The position numbers and the translations under genes are program-made. A stretch of 64,000 nt of DNA, from positions 1 to 64,000 of the forward strand of contig DASZAY010000028.1 of assembly GCA_035944555.1 (NCBI GenBank), in the 5' to 3' direction. Origin of the DNA: CADCWK01 sp035944555. Lineage in GTDB: Bacteria; Chloroflexota; Chloroflexia; Thermomicrobiales; UBA6265. This document shows positions 16,539 through 26,031 of this stretch, one piece after another. Each line of letters opens with the position of its first letter. The first letter of the stretch is position 1. The notes below the pieces were generated by a model, which ran no database searches, had not been told where the DNA came from, and saw only the letters and a list, made by a program, of their open reading frames with translations.

Positions 16539-17918
16539 GTGGGATTCATCGAATCCATCGAGAAGACTCGGTTCGTCGGCAGCCATCGCGGTCGGGCGCT
16601 CGAGGTCACCGTCGACATCTTCGAGAGCCCCATGCGGGTCTGGTTGGCAATCGATGGCGTTCGCGGCGAACGCCAGGATGTCCCGGCGCAGTTCGATCTC
16701 GGCGATGGCGCCGTGCTCAGCGTCGAGGGCAAGGGCGTGTCGATCAGCGAGTGCGCGATCGTTGAGGATGACGTCCGCACCGGTCTGGAGCTGGCTCCGG
16801 ACAGCGGCATCCGGCGCTACGTCCGCTGGGCCGACACGAAGCCGCTCGCCGGGGTAGTCCGGAACGGCGTGTTCTTCGTCGCCATTCCCGTCCTCGTCCT
16901 GCTGGCGTTCTCGGGGCTGCTGCTTGCCCCATTCATGGCTGGCCCGCTCGACGCAATCGGGCTGGGTCAGCCGGACGATCTGCCGTGGCCCAGCTGGTCC
17001 TGGCTCTACGGGGTGCTGGCGGCCGGCCTGCTGTTCGGACTGGGCGCCGAAGAGGATGCCCGAAAGGCGTGGGGACGATACCTGGCCCCTACCCGCGATC
17101 GCATCGTCCCTTCTGCCCCAGCTGGCGGAGACAGCGCCGCGGGCAGTGACGCTGGGAGGCCGATCGCAGGGGAACTGAATGGCAAGCCCGAATGGGAAGT
17201 ACGACTGGACCAGGTAGGCGGGAAGATCGATCGTGGCTGGGTTGCCATCACGACGAGCCGCTTCACCGGCCGCCACGCCGGCCGGAACCTAGAGGTGGTG
17301 TTCGACTTCTTCGATGAGCCGACTCACGCCCGCCTGTTGATCGACGGTAACGACCAGGGTAACAAGGGAGTTCCAGCCCGCTTCGACCTCGGCAATGGTG
17401 CAACGCTGGAAGCCGAGGCGACGCAGTGGGCCGTGGTCGAATGTGCCGTCGTGACCGCAGAGAGCCGCGTTCGTCTGCGGCCGGCCGAGGCTCAGGTGGA
17501 GCGATGGCACGACCGATTCTTCCGCCGCCATCCGCAACTGGAAGCGCTCGTCGGCGCGATCGGCGCGGTCGTGATCACGCTCGCCGGCATCCTCGGACTG
17601 ATCGATCTCTACAACCTGGTGATGCGGATCGGCGGCCGGATTCTCGGCAGACTCGTCGACCGCACTCCGCTGCCGGACGAGATCCCGCTCGTCTCGACCG
17701 TCCTCGGCTGGCTCCCAGATGAGATCACCCTGCCGATCGCACTCACCTGGTGGCAGGCGCTCCTTGTCGCGGCCATACCGGCCCTGTTCGCCTTCGATCG
17801 CGACGTCCGGCGCTCCAACCGGCGCTTCGGGACGGGTCGCCACGAGTTGGGATCACTCGCCAGCGAACTGGACACGACGCAGAATCCTGCGTCTGGACGC
17901 GGTCCCGGCCCCGCCTGA
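16539..17918 (+). CDS. Membrane protein with two duplicated soluble-domain/TM-pair modules
   Basis: 459 aa from the GTG at 16539, which is preceded by GGGAGG at five bases; a longer frame upstream has no ribosome-binding site. The protein consists of two modules of similar design. Module 1 (about residues 2-165) and module 2 (about 228-390) each carry a beta-rich domain with RFxGxHxGRxLEV, an F-(F/E)-x-P segment, L-I-D-G and VPA-x-FDLG-x-GA-x-L, then a hydrophobic helix pair (about 120-165 and 345-440). The repeated VPAQFDLGDGAVL / VPARFDLGNGATL makes the duplication plain. I know no family with this architecture. It lies directly beside the probable replication origin on the plus strand. Confidence 0.7.
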   Translation: MGFIESIEKTRFVGSHRGRALEVTVDIFESPMRVWLAIDGVRGERQDVPAQFDLGDGAVLSVEGKGVSISECAIVEDDVRTGLELAPDSGIRRYVRWADTKPLAGVVRNGVFFVAIPVLVLLAFSGLLLAPFMAGPLDAIGLGQPDDLPWPSWSWLYGVLAAGLLFGLGAEEDARKAWGRYLAPTRDRIVPSAPAGGDSAAGSDAGRPIAGELNGKPEWEVRLDQVGGKIDRGWVAITTSRFTGRHAGRNLEVVFDFFDEPTHARLLIDGNDQGNKGVPARFDLGNGATLEAEATQWAVVECAVVTAESRVRLRPAEAQVERWHDRFFRRHPQLEALVGAIGAVVITLAGILGLIDLYNLVMRIGGRILGRLVDRTPLPDEIPLVSTVLGWLPDEITLPIALTWWQALLVAAIPALFAFDRDVRRSNRRFGTGRHELGSLASELDTTQNPASGRGPGPA

Positions 17919-18300
17919 ACACCGGCTCACACCACGGAGTTATCCCCGGCCAACGCAGCGAGGATGTGGATAAGTCGCTCGTGGGGGTGGATAACCATGT
18001 GGATGTGTGGACAACTCTGCGGAAAACCCGGTGGATGAATGGGGATGACTGGTCGCTGGTTGGGGACGGAGCGTGGATGGAAACACGCGTGTTGTGGAGA
18101 GCGATGGGGCGTCCGTACGCGGGTGTGGGCTGGCTGTGGAACTGTGGACAGCCGTTCCCCACGGTGTCAGACGGTTAAAACCCGACCATCCGGGGCTTTT
18201 CCCCACTTATCCCCATATCCACCGTCCCTACTCCAACAACGTTCTTTTCTCTCTCCATGATGATCCTTAACGTATGAGTCCATAACAGGTGATGGTGGTC
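17919..18300. other. oriC: Probable chromosomal replication origin (oriC)
   Basis: About 380 bp without genes. DnaA-box-like 9-mers: TTATCCCCG at 17940-17948; on the complementary strand TGTGGATAA at 17965-17973 (perfect box), GGTGGATAA at 17986-17994, TGTGGACAA at 18006-18014 (perfect for high-GC consensus) and TGTGGACAG at 18143-18151; TTTTCCCCA at 18197-18205 and TTATCCCCA at 18207-18215. Several weaker boxes (TGTGGATGT, TGTGGAACT) lie between them. The right end (about 18225-18290) is the AT-richest part and could be the unwinding element. The nearby rpmH-rnpA-yidC-jag-mnmE block is the usual origin neighbourhood. The dnaA gene is not in the window. Confidence 0.85.
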
Positions 18301-18402
18301 GGGGCGCTCGCTGGACAGGTCTGGTCATGCCGGGGGGACGTCGTCCTGCCGGCGCCGGGCGTGACGACGATCCTGCTGCATGGGCGACGGCAGCCCCGCC
18401 TG

Positions 18403-19476
18403 TCAGTAGAAGATCGTCGGGGTCCGGTGATAGGGCTCGGTGCCCGCGGGCAGATCCTGGCCGGCATCCCAGAGGCGCCAGTCCACCTCCACGGCGGTGC
18501 AGGGGCGACCGGTCGCCAGGATGGCCTGCCGGACCAGCTCGCAGCCCCAGACGGTCCCGGCCCGGATCTCGACCTCGGCCACCGACCCCGGCGGGATCTG
18601 CTGGTACCGCGCGATTGTCCCGGACAGCGTCTCGTCATAGCGGAGGATGCCCAGTCGCCGAAGCACCTGCGGCACCTTGTAGTCGGCGAAGGCGGTCAGT
18701 CCGTCCAGGTCGCGGAAGGCACCCGGACCGGTGTGGTTGTACGTCCCCGCCAGGTCGGCGACCAGGATCTGGGCTCGCTTGTGGAACGGGACCGTCCGGT
18801 TACCCCACGGCGCGACGTCGTCGAAGCTCGACAGCTCGGCCGTCAGCAGCCGGACCAGCGTCGTGGCCGTTCCGCCGGCCGCCGCAACCATCGCCGCGGC
18901 CGGATGGCGGTCTCCGGCCTGACCATCTTCCTGCCACCGGAGCCAGACCCGGCCCAGTTCGCGCAGGTTCTCCCCGCGCTCGGGCAGCAGCGGGATGGGC
19001 GCCGATGGCTCCTCGTCGTCCGGGCGGAGCAGGTGGGCCACCGCGCCGTCGGAAATCTCCGCCAGCCACGCCGGCTCGGTCAGTGGCGTGCCGTCCTCCA
19101 TCGCCCGGCGCAGCGCCGCGACCAGGGCCCGGTAGCCATCATGGCTCCGGCCGGCGTAGCGAACGCGCCACCGTGGGAGGGGCTCCGGGCAGGGTGCCCA
19201 GAAGCAGAAGTTCAGCGTGTCCAGCACGAACACCCACGCGACGGTCGTATCGTCGTCGCCGCGCCAGTGCAGACCGTCGTCCCAGGCCGGCGGCGGAGCG
19301 TTGAGATTCATCGTGCTGACGGCGCGGGTGACGGCCCCCAGGTCGATCGTGACGTGTGTCGCGTCGGCGAGCGCATCGCGACTGCCGGCCAAGATCCCGA
19401 GTGGGTCATGCCCGACCGGGATATCCCACTGGCTCGGGAGGAAGGCGGACGGAGCGATCGGCGGGAGATCGGTCAT
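18403..19476 (-). CDS. Queuosine salvage protein (DUF2419; queuosine 5'-phosphate N-glycosidase)
   Basis: 357 aa. The DUF2419 signatures are present in order: an N-terminal SQWDIPVGHDPLG-like region, a FVLDTLNFCFWAPC motif (about residues 83-96), then RWRVRYAGRSHDGYRALV and the C-terminal YKVPQVLRRLGILRYDE (about 267-283). Proteins of this family release queuine from queuosine 5'-monophosphate so that queuine can be reused by tRNA-guanine transglycosylase. One characterised bacterial member comes from Sphaerobacter thermophilus, consistent with the suggested affiliation. The start is backed by GGAG at eight bases. It lies between oriC and rpmH, on the opposite strand to the origin operon. Confidence 0.88.
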   Translation of the reverse strand: MTDLPPIAPSAFLPSQWDIPVGHDPLGILAGSRDALADATHVTIDLGAVTRAVSTMNLNAPPPAWDDGLHWRGDDDTTVAWVFVLDTLNFCFWAPCPEPLPRWRVRYAGRSHDGYRALVAALRRAMEDGTPLTEPAWLAEISDGAVAHLLRPDDEEPSAPIPLLPERGENLRELGRVWLRWQEDGQAGDRHPAAAMVAAAGGTATTLVRLLTAELSSFDDVAPWGNRTVPFHKRAQILVADLAGTYNHTGPGAFRDLDGLTAFADYKVPQVLRRLGILRYDETLSGTIARYQQIPPGSVAEVEIRAGTVWGCELVRQAILATGRPCTAVEVDWRLWDAGQDLPAGTEPYHRTPTIFY

Positions 19477-19711
19477 CGGGTAGACTCCTTGCCGACCCGG
19501 AGGTGCGGCGGTCCCTGGCGGGATACGGTCTCCGGACGTCGGGTGATTGACGCGGGATGCGGGAAACTGGTACCCTGCATGCTTGCCGCGGCCAACCGGC
19601 GGGAGCCGGTCTGTGCCCGATCGTACCGCAGGGTCGGCGGCCGGATGATGCCGGCGCCGGAAACCGCGGACGACCCGAAGAATTCCGTCAGCATCGAGCA
19701 GGAGCAGTCCC

Positions 19712-19876
19712 GTGAGCCGGACCTACCAGCCGAAGCGAATCCCCCGGCTGCGCCGGCACGGATTCCTGAAGCGCATGTCGACCAAGGATGGCCGCGCCGT
19801 CCTTTCCGCCCGCCGCCGCAAGGGCCGTCACGATTTGACGGTTTCGGACGAGGGCAAGTTCACGCAGAACAAGTAG
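19712..19876 (+). CDS. rpmH: 50S ribosomal protein L34
   Basis: 54 aa beginning with GTG and preceded by GGAG at seven bases. It has the L34 pattern TYQPKRIPRLRRHGFLKRM then STKDGRAVLSARRRKGR, with an acidic C-terminal extension (TVSDEGKFTQNK) beyond the usual 44-46 residue core. L34 lies on the surface of the large subunit. It starts the typical origin-adjacent block, but a strong hairpin separates it from rnpA. Confidence 0.95.
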   Translation: MSRTYQPKRIPRLRRHGFLKRMSTKDGRAVLSARRRKGRHDLTVSDEGKFTQNK

Positions 19877-19913
19877 CACCGGACGCCGATGGCGTGGTGT
19901 GAAGCGCTGAACG

Positions 19914-19957
19914 CAGGCAACGGCGCCGGAGCATGAGTTCTCCGGCGCCGTTGCCTG
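19914..19957 (+). terminator. Intrinsic terminator between rpmH and rnpA
   Basis: 17-bp perfect inverted repeat (19914-19930 with 19941-19957, loop 10) followed by TTTCTGTT, 38 bases after the rpmH stop. It implies that rpmH is largely transcribed separately from rnpA and allows excess L34 mRNA over downstream genes. Confidence 0.8.
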
Positions 19958-20017
19958 TTTCTGTTCGCGAAACACGGATGCGATCCGCCCCGGGTCGTGA
20001 CAGGACGGATGCAGACG

Positions 20018-20419
20018 ATGTTCGCACGCGACCTCCGGCTGCGCCGGGAATCCGATGTCCAGCGGGCCCGCGCCCGGGGCAAAGCCTGGGCCGACGGGCC
20101 GATCGTGTTCCGCGTGGCGCCAAACACCGCCGACCGCGAGCGAAACCGCTACACCGTCGTCGCGGGCAAGAAGGTCGGGCGGTCCGTCCAGCGGAACCGG
20201 GCCAAGCGTGTCGTTCGTGAGGCACTCCGGCTCTGGCACCCGAATCTCCGCCCCGGTCATGACATCGTCGTTATCGTCCGTGGTACCCATGACCAGCTCC
20301 CCGACCTCGCGACGGCCCAGCCGATCGTCGACCGGATCGTCCGCCGCGCGCGGTTGGACGTGCCGGTGGAGGAGACGTCATCGTCCCCTGCCCCCGACGG
20401 GGCGCCGGCCGGAGCTTGA
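20018..20419 (+). CDS. rnpA: Ribonuclease P protein component
   Basis: 133 aa starting at ATG 20018 (FARDLRLRRESD), with GGACGG nine bases upstream; in-frame ATG/GTG codons at 20009 and 19997 are alternative starts. The basic RNP-core motif KKVGRSVQRNRAKRVVRE (about residues 52-69) is the RNR motif contacting RNase P RNA, and the alpha/beta core (DIVVIVRG) fits. The 20-residue Pro/Ala-rich C-terminus is an extension. Its TGA overlaps a TTG of the next frame; yidD follows with 32-base spacing if the GTG start is used. Confidence 0.93.
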   Translation: MFARDLRLRRESDVQRARARGKAWADGPIVFRVAPNTADRERNRYTVVAGKKVGRSVQRNRAKRVVREALRLWHPNLRPGHDIVVIVRGTHDQLPDLATAQPIVDRIVRRARLDVPVEETSSSPAPDGAPAGA

Positions 20420-20451
20420 CCGCGAACATCCCAGCAGAAACGGAGGCGCCG

Positions 20452-20769
20452 GTGTGCGCCACCCCTCATCACCATCACGACCACGAGCCTGACGCCGGGC
20501 AACCGGCCCGCGAGATCGACCGCTACGGGCTCCCCGTCCTGGATGTCCGCCGTGGCCCGCTGAAGACGCCGGCGATGGGTCTGATCCGCCTCTACAAGCG
20601 ATACCTGTCGCCGGCCCTGCCGCCATCGTGTCGCTTCTACCCGACCTGCGCCGCCTACGGCTACGAGGCCATCGGCCGGTACGGTATCCTTCGTGGAGGC
20701 GTGATGACCATCTGGCGTGTGCTGCGCTGCAATCCCTTCAACCGGGGTGGCATCGATCCCGTTCCCTGA
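20452..20769 (+). CDS. yidD: Membrane protein insertion efficiency factor YidD
   Basis: 105 aa starting at GTG 20452, five bases after GGAGG. The conserved core IRLYKRYLSPALPPSCRFY then PTCAAYGYEAI and GGVMTIWRVLRCNPF is the YidD signature with its invariant cysteines. YidD associates with the inner membrane and helps YidC insert proteins. The N-terminal segment is unusual: it contains CATPHHHHDHEPD, a His/Asp-rich stretch not seen in the standard 70-90 residue YidD. A TTG start at 20416 overlapping rnpA is possible but less well supported. Confidence 0.92.
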   Translation: MCATPHHHHDHEPDAGQPAREIDRYGLPVLDVRRGPLKTPAMGLIRLYKRYLSPALPPSCRFYPTCAAYGYEAIGRYGILRGGVMTIWRVLRCNPFNRGGIDPVP

Positions 20770-20899
20770 CGCGCGGCATCGACGTGATCCGGGACCCGGC
20801 CCGTCCGGGCGTCTCGCTGGCGACCCCCGTCCCCTCGCATTGATCCCACCGGACTGACCCTCGCCTCGTTCCCGAGGTCACCGGAGGAGAACCCGCTCC

Positions 20900-22204
20900 G
20901 TGAACATTCCGATCTGGAGTCAATACGTCGACTTCCTCGAATGGGTGCTGACCTCGATCGCCGATATCGTCCAGAACGGTGGTCTGGCGATCGTCATCTT
21001 CACGATCATCGTCAAGACCATCCTGCTCCCCCTGACGCTGAAGTCCATCCGCTCCATGAAGGCGATGCAGGACATCCAGCCCAAGATCAAGGAGTTGCAG
21101 AAGAAGCACGGCAAGAACCGCGAGGAGTTGCAGAAGGCCACGATGGCCCTCTACGCCCAGCACCAGGTCAACCCGGTGGCCGGGTGTCTGCCGATGCTGA
21201 TCCAGATCCCGATCTTCTTCGGCGTCTACCAGGCCATCACGGGTCTGAGCACCGGCGACAACGCGGTCGGCCACTTCGCGGATGGATTCCTCTGGCTCCC
21301 GTCGCTCGGTGACGCGGACCCGCTGTTCATCCTGCCGATCGCCGCCGGCCTGTTCCAGTTCATCCAGATGCGGATGAGCCGCCCGGCCAATGCGCCCGCC
21401 GCGACCGATCCACAGCAGCAGATCATGAACACGGTCATGAACATCATGCCGATCTTCGTGGTCGTCTTCGGCTGGACGTTCGCGTCCGGCGCCGTCCTCT
21501 ACTGGGCGACGCAGAGCATCTACTCGGCCGTCCAACAGTGGTTCGTCTCCGGCTGGGGCATGCTCAAGAACTGGGCGCCGTGGCTGCCGGAGATGCCGGA
21601 GCACCGCCGGCTGGGCTACGTCGCCCCGCGTGATGTGAGCGATGTCGTCGTCGAGTACGGGCCGAACGGGATGCCGCGCGCCAAGGGCCTGATGGGCCGG
21701 ATGCAGAAGCGGCTCGAAGAGACCCAGGCGATGCAGGACGCTCGGCGGCAGGAGCTGGCCGAGGCCCGCGGCGGCACCGCCAGCAAGCCGACCGCAAAGG
21801 CCGGCAGCACGAAGGCCGTCAACACCAGGTCCGGGGCTGGCAAGAAGGGAGCGAAGGCGGCCGCAGCCAGAGCGACCAACGTCACGGCCGATGCCACCGC
21901 GACCGCTCCCGGTCCGGCTGCCACCACGCGCAGTCCCCGCAAGCGATCAGGCTCCAATCGCCCGACGGCCAATCGCGCCAGCACCGGCACGACTCCGACG
22001 AACGACACAGAGCCGATCGAGGCCGAGTTCGTCGAGACAGATGCCACCGAGGTCGAAGAGACCACGCCAGCGCCCACGACGAAGGCAGGCAAGGCCAACG
22101 CCAGCTACGCCGATCGCGTCACGGCGGCGACCCGGCGTGGGCCGAAGTCCGGCTGGGGGAAGTCCAGCGCGACACCAGCCCCCGCCGAGGCCGGCGAGGA
22201 CTAG
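20900..22204 (+). CDS. yidC: YidC/Oxa1 membrane protein insertase
   Basis: 434 aa, GTG start ten bases after GGAGGAG. The N-terminal part resembles Gram-positive YidC (no large periplasmic P1 domain): membrane segments about residues 10-45, 90-115, 135-155 and 175-200. The cytoplasmic hairpin loop AMQDIQPKIKELQKKHG is visible between the first two, and the hydrophilic groove would be formed by these helices. From about residue 235 on, a 200-residue tail rich in Ala/Thr/Lys/Arg with two basic patches (VNTRSGAGKKGAK, RSPRKRSGSNRP) replaces the C-terminus; a basic tail of this kind is known to contact ribosomes. It is transcribed after yidD. Confidence 0.93.
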   Translation: MNIPIWSQYVDFLEWVLTSIADIVQNGGLAIVIFTIIVKTILLPLTLKSIRSMKAMQDIQPKIKELQKKHGKNREELQKATMALYAQHQVNPVAGCLPMLIQIPIFFGVYQAITGLSTGDNAVGHFADGFLWLPSLGDADPLFILPIAAGLFQFIQMRMSRPANAPAATDPQQQIMNTVMNIMPIFVVVFGWTFASGAVLYWATQSIYSAVQQWFVSGWGMLKNWAPWLPEMPEHRRLGYVAPRDVSDVVVEYGPNGMPRAKGLMGRMQKRLEETQAMQDARRQELAEARGGTASKPTAKAGSTKAVNTRSGAGKKGAKAAAARATNVTADATATAPGPAATTRSPRKRSGSNRPTANRASTGTTPTNDTEPIEAEFVETDATEVEETTPAPTTKAGKANASYADRVTAATRRGPKSGWGKSSATPAPAEAGED

Positions 22205-22235
22205 CCCGGGAACGGTAATCCAGCGCGATGCGATC

Positions 22236-22262
22236 AACCCCCGGCCGATCTGGCCGGGGGTT
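22236..22262 (+). terminator. Hairpin terminator after yidC
   Basis: An 11-bp perfect inverted repeat (22236-22246 with 22252-22262, loop GATCT) starts 32 bases after the yidC stop. No strong T-run follows. It suggests that jag has its own promoter. Confidence 0.55.
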
Positions 22263-22433
22263 CGTCGTTGGTCATCGGAAGCGCCTCACTCCAGGTCGTG
22301 GGGATGGGGACCGACTATCTCCGATCGTGATCCGGTCACGTATCAGACATCGGTCATCGCGCTGGTGCGCTACCCTTATCCGATGATTGCGGGACGGGGT
22401 TGGTCCCGGGTAGGTTGGCAGGGGTGAGCTGTC

Positions 22434-23318
22434 ATGGGACGGCGAATGACCAGCGTCGAGATCCAGGCCTATTCGGTCGAAGCCGCCGTGCGCCTCGCGC
22501 TGGAACAACTGGATCTGACCGAGGACCAGGTCGACATCGAGATTCTCTCCGATGTCGGGCCCGACGAGGATGCCGAGGCGCTGGTCCGTGTCACGGCCAA
22601 GGGCATGGCCTCCCAGCCAGAGGTTCACGGGGTCGACCGCCACGATGGTCATCGGCACGGTGACGACCGCCACGCGGGTCGCCACGATCGCGGGCGGCGG
22701 GCACTCGGCGATCGCCCGTCGTCGCGGACGTTCTCCGACCACGGCGGGCGCCCCGGCCGGCCGGACCCGAACGAGCCGGAGACGGGTGAGATCTACCAGC
22801 GGCTGCGGGACCAGATGGTCCCCTCCCCGCGCGCCGACCCCGAGGCCGAGTCGGTCGCCGTCGAGGTGACCGCCGAGTTGCTCGACGTTCTCGGGATCGA
22901 CGCGCGGGTCGAGGCGATCGAGAATCTCTCGGTCGTCCCGCTGGATGACGATGATCCCCGGACGATCTTTCTCGACATCATCGGCAGCGATCTCGGGCTG
23001 CTGATCGGTCGTCGGGGCGAGAACCTGGGCCAACTCCAGTACCTTGTCACGCTGCTGGTCAACCGGCGGCTGCCAGGTTTCAACCGGGTGATCCTGGATG
23101 TCGCGGGCTACCGGCTCCGACGCGAGGAATCGCTGATCGGGCTGGCCGAGCGGGTTGCCCGGCAGGTCGCCCGGACGCGGCGTCCGGTGGCGCTGGACCC
23201 GATGCCGGCCAACGAGCGCCGGGTCATCCATATGGTGCTCCGGCCCCACCCTGATGTTTCGACCGAGAGTAGTGGCGAGGGAACGATGCGACGGATCACG
23301 GTATTGCCGCGTGGCTGA
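22434..23318 (+). CDS. jag: RNA-binding protein Jag/KhpB (Jag-N, KH, R3H)
   Basis: 294 aa. Residues 1-55 form the Jag-N domain (VEIQAYSVEAAVRLALEQLD). A charged linker (about 60-125) is unusually rich in His/Asp/Arg (HGVDRHDGHRHGDDRHAG). The KH-like domain follows (SVVPLDDDDPRTIFLDIIG, then LLIGRRGENLGQLQYLV) and the R3H region (RVARQVARTRRPVAL, ANERRVIHM), where Arg-x3-His contacts RNA. KhpB partners KhpA in RNA regulation linked to cell elongation. The overlapping downstream gene starts within its last codons. Confidence 0.9.
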   Translation: MGRRMTSVEIQAYSVEAAVRLALEQLDLTEDQVDIEILSDVGPDEDAEALVRVTAKGMASQPEVHGVDRHDGHRHGDDRHAGRHDRGRRALGDRPSSRTFSDHGGRPGRPDPNEPETGEIYQRLRDQMVPSPRADPEAESVAVEVTAELLDVLGIDARVEAIENLSVVPLDDDDPRTIFLDIIGSDLGLLIGRRGENLGQLQYLVTLLVNRRLPGFNRVILDVAGYRLRREESLIGLAERVARQVARTRRPVALDPMPANERRVIHMVLRPHPDVSTESSGEGTMRRITVLPRG

Positions 23319-24375
23319 CAGGACGACTGACAGGACCACGAAGGACACGACTCCCAACGACGGACAACCCGGCAGCCCGCCGGCGAATCGCCGACCCCGA
23401 CGCTCGTCTGACCGGCAGTCGCTGACCCCGGGTCCCAAGCGATCACGGACGCCGCTCTCGGCGATCCGCCCGCCGGATTACCTGGTCATCGGTCACATCT
23501 GTGCTGATCTCCAGTCGGATGGCTCGGTCCTCCTTGGCGGGACGGCGCTCTACAGCGCGCTGACGGCGGCCAAACTGGGATGGCGAACGGCGATCCTGAC
23601 CAAGGGCGCCTTCGGACTCGACTTCAACGGGATGAAGATCCCCGGCCTGGATCAGTACGCCGAGCAGATCGACATCATCGTCCAGCAGGCCGACGGCCCG
23701 ACGGTGTTCCGCAACGAATACCAGGCCGGCCGACGGGTCCAGTCCATCCGACACTGGGCCCAGCCGATCGATCTGACCGGGCTGCCGCCGCACTGGCGCA
23801 ACCCGAAGATCCTGCACCTCGGCCCCGTGGCGCAGGAGATCGACCAGCGCCAGGCCGTGTCACTGCAGGGCGGGTTCATCGGTGCGACTCCCCAGGGATG
23901 GATGCGTGACTGGCCCCGGGCCGGGGGCGGACGCGTGACGCACGGTCAGCTCCGGATCCACGCCGAGCTGCTGGACCGGCTCGACAGTGTGATCGTCTCC
24001 ATCGACGAGTACCCCTACTCCCGGCAGGTCGTCGACCGGGTCGCATCCCGCCGGCTTGGCGTGGTGACCTTCGACGAGCGGGGCTCCCGGATCATCCACC
24101 CGGAGATTGGTACCCCACGCGGCACGTTCGCCACCCGCCGCCAACAGGTGGAGCTGCCCGGCTTCAAGGTCGACGTCCAGGACTCGACCGGGGCGGGTGA
24201 TGTCTTCGCCGCGGCCTTCTTCATCGGCGCGGTCGATCCCAAGGCATCGGCCGAGCGGGCCGGCACGTTCGCCAACGCGACGGCGGCCCTGAGCCTCCGC
24301 GCCGCCGGCCCGACCGGGATCCCGTCCCGCGCCGAGGTGGATGCCATCATCGCCGCCCGCGAGGCAGAGCGCTGA
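23311..24375 (+). CDS. PfkB-family carbohydrate kinase
   Basis: About 354 aa from GTG 23311, overlapping the end of jag by eight bases, so translation is probably coupled. A 45-residue charged N-terminal extension precedes the ribokinase fold: PDYLVIGHICADLQ (strand 1), VLLGGTALYSALTAAKLG, and the catalytic region DVQDSTGAGDVFAAAFF with Asp as general base and the GAGD anion hole. Substrate not deducible; distance from sugar transporters argues against a catabolic operon. Ribokinase-like kinases phosphorylate sugars or nucleosides; the insertion and N-terminal extension are not typical of nucleoside kinases. Confidence 0.8.
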   Translation: MADRTTDRTTKDTTPNDGQPGSPPANRRPRRSSDRQSLTPGPKRSRTPLSAIRPPDYLVIGHICADLQSDGSVLLGGTALYSALTAAKLGWRTAILTKGAFGLDFNGMKIPGLDQYAEQIDIIVQQADGPTVFRNEYQAGRRVQSIRHWAQPIDLTGLPPHWRNPKILHLGPVAQEIDQRQAVSLQGGFIGATPQGWMRDWPRAGGGRVTHGQLRIHAELLDRLDSVIVSIDEYPYSRQVVDRVASRRLGVVTFDERGSRIIHPEIGTPRGTFATRRQQVELPGFKVDVQDSTGAGDVFAAAFFIGAVDPKASAERAGTFANATAALSLRAAGPTGIPSRAEVDAIIAAREAER

Positions 24376-24423
24376 CGGTGATCGGTTCCGTCCTGCCAGG
24401 AGCGACTCGCCGGTGGGCGGATC

Positions 24424-24443
24424 CCCGGGGATGATTCCCCGGG
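24424..24443. terminator. Short GC-rich hairpin between pfkB-type gene and mnmE
   Basis: Eight-bp perfect arms 24424-24431 and 24436-24443 with a four-base loop, 49 bases after the kinase stop. No T-run is present; termination efficiency is uncertain. Confidence 0.35.
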
Positions 24444-24578
24444 CTCATCAGGAAACGCTGAAGCTTTCGTCTGTCTTCGCGGCGTCCATCTTGGCCCTAC
24501 CCGCCAGGGATGCCGTGTTGCGGCACCCTCTCCAGTCCCCGGGGGCTTCAACCCTGGGGACGCCCAGGCATTCACCCC

Positions 24579-25985
<1,407 letters not shown>

Positions 25986-26031
25986 GCCAGTCCATTCGGC
26001 TTGTCGCCGGGTGGGCTGGCCGACGGGTGGA

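Noticed and set aside
18289..19902. Long plus-strand frame opposite the queuosine salvage gene and running into rpmH
   Set aside because: It is the complement of a clearly coding minus-strand gene and lacks any recognisable domain; high GC produces such long antisense frames.
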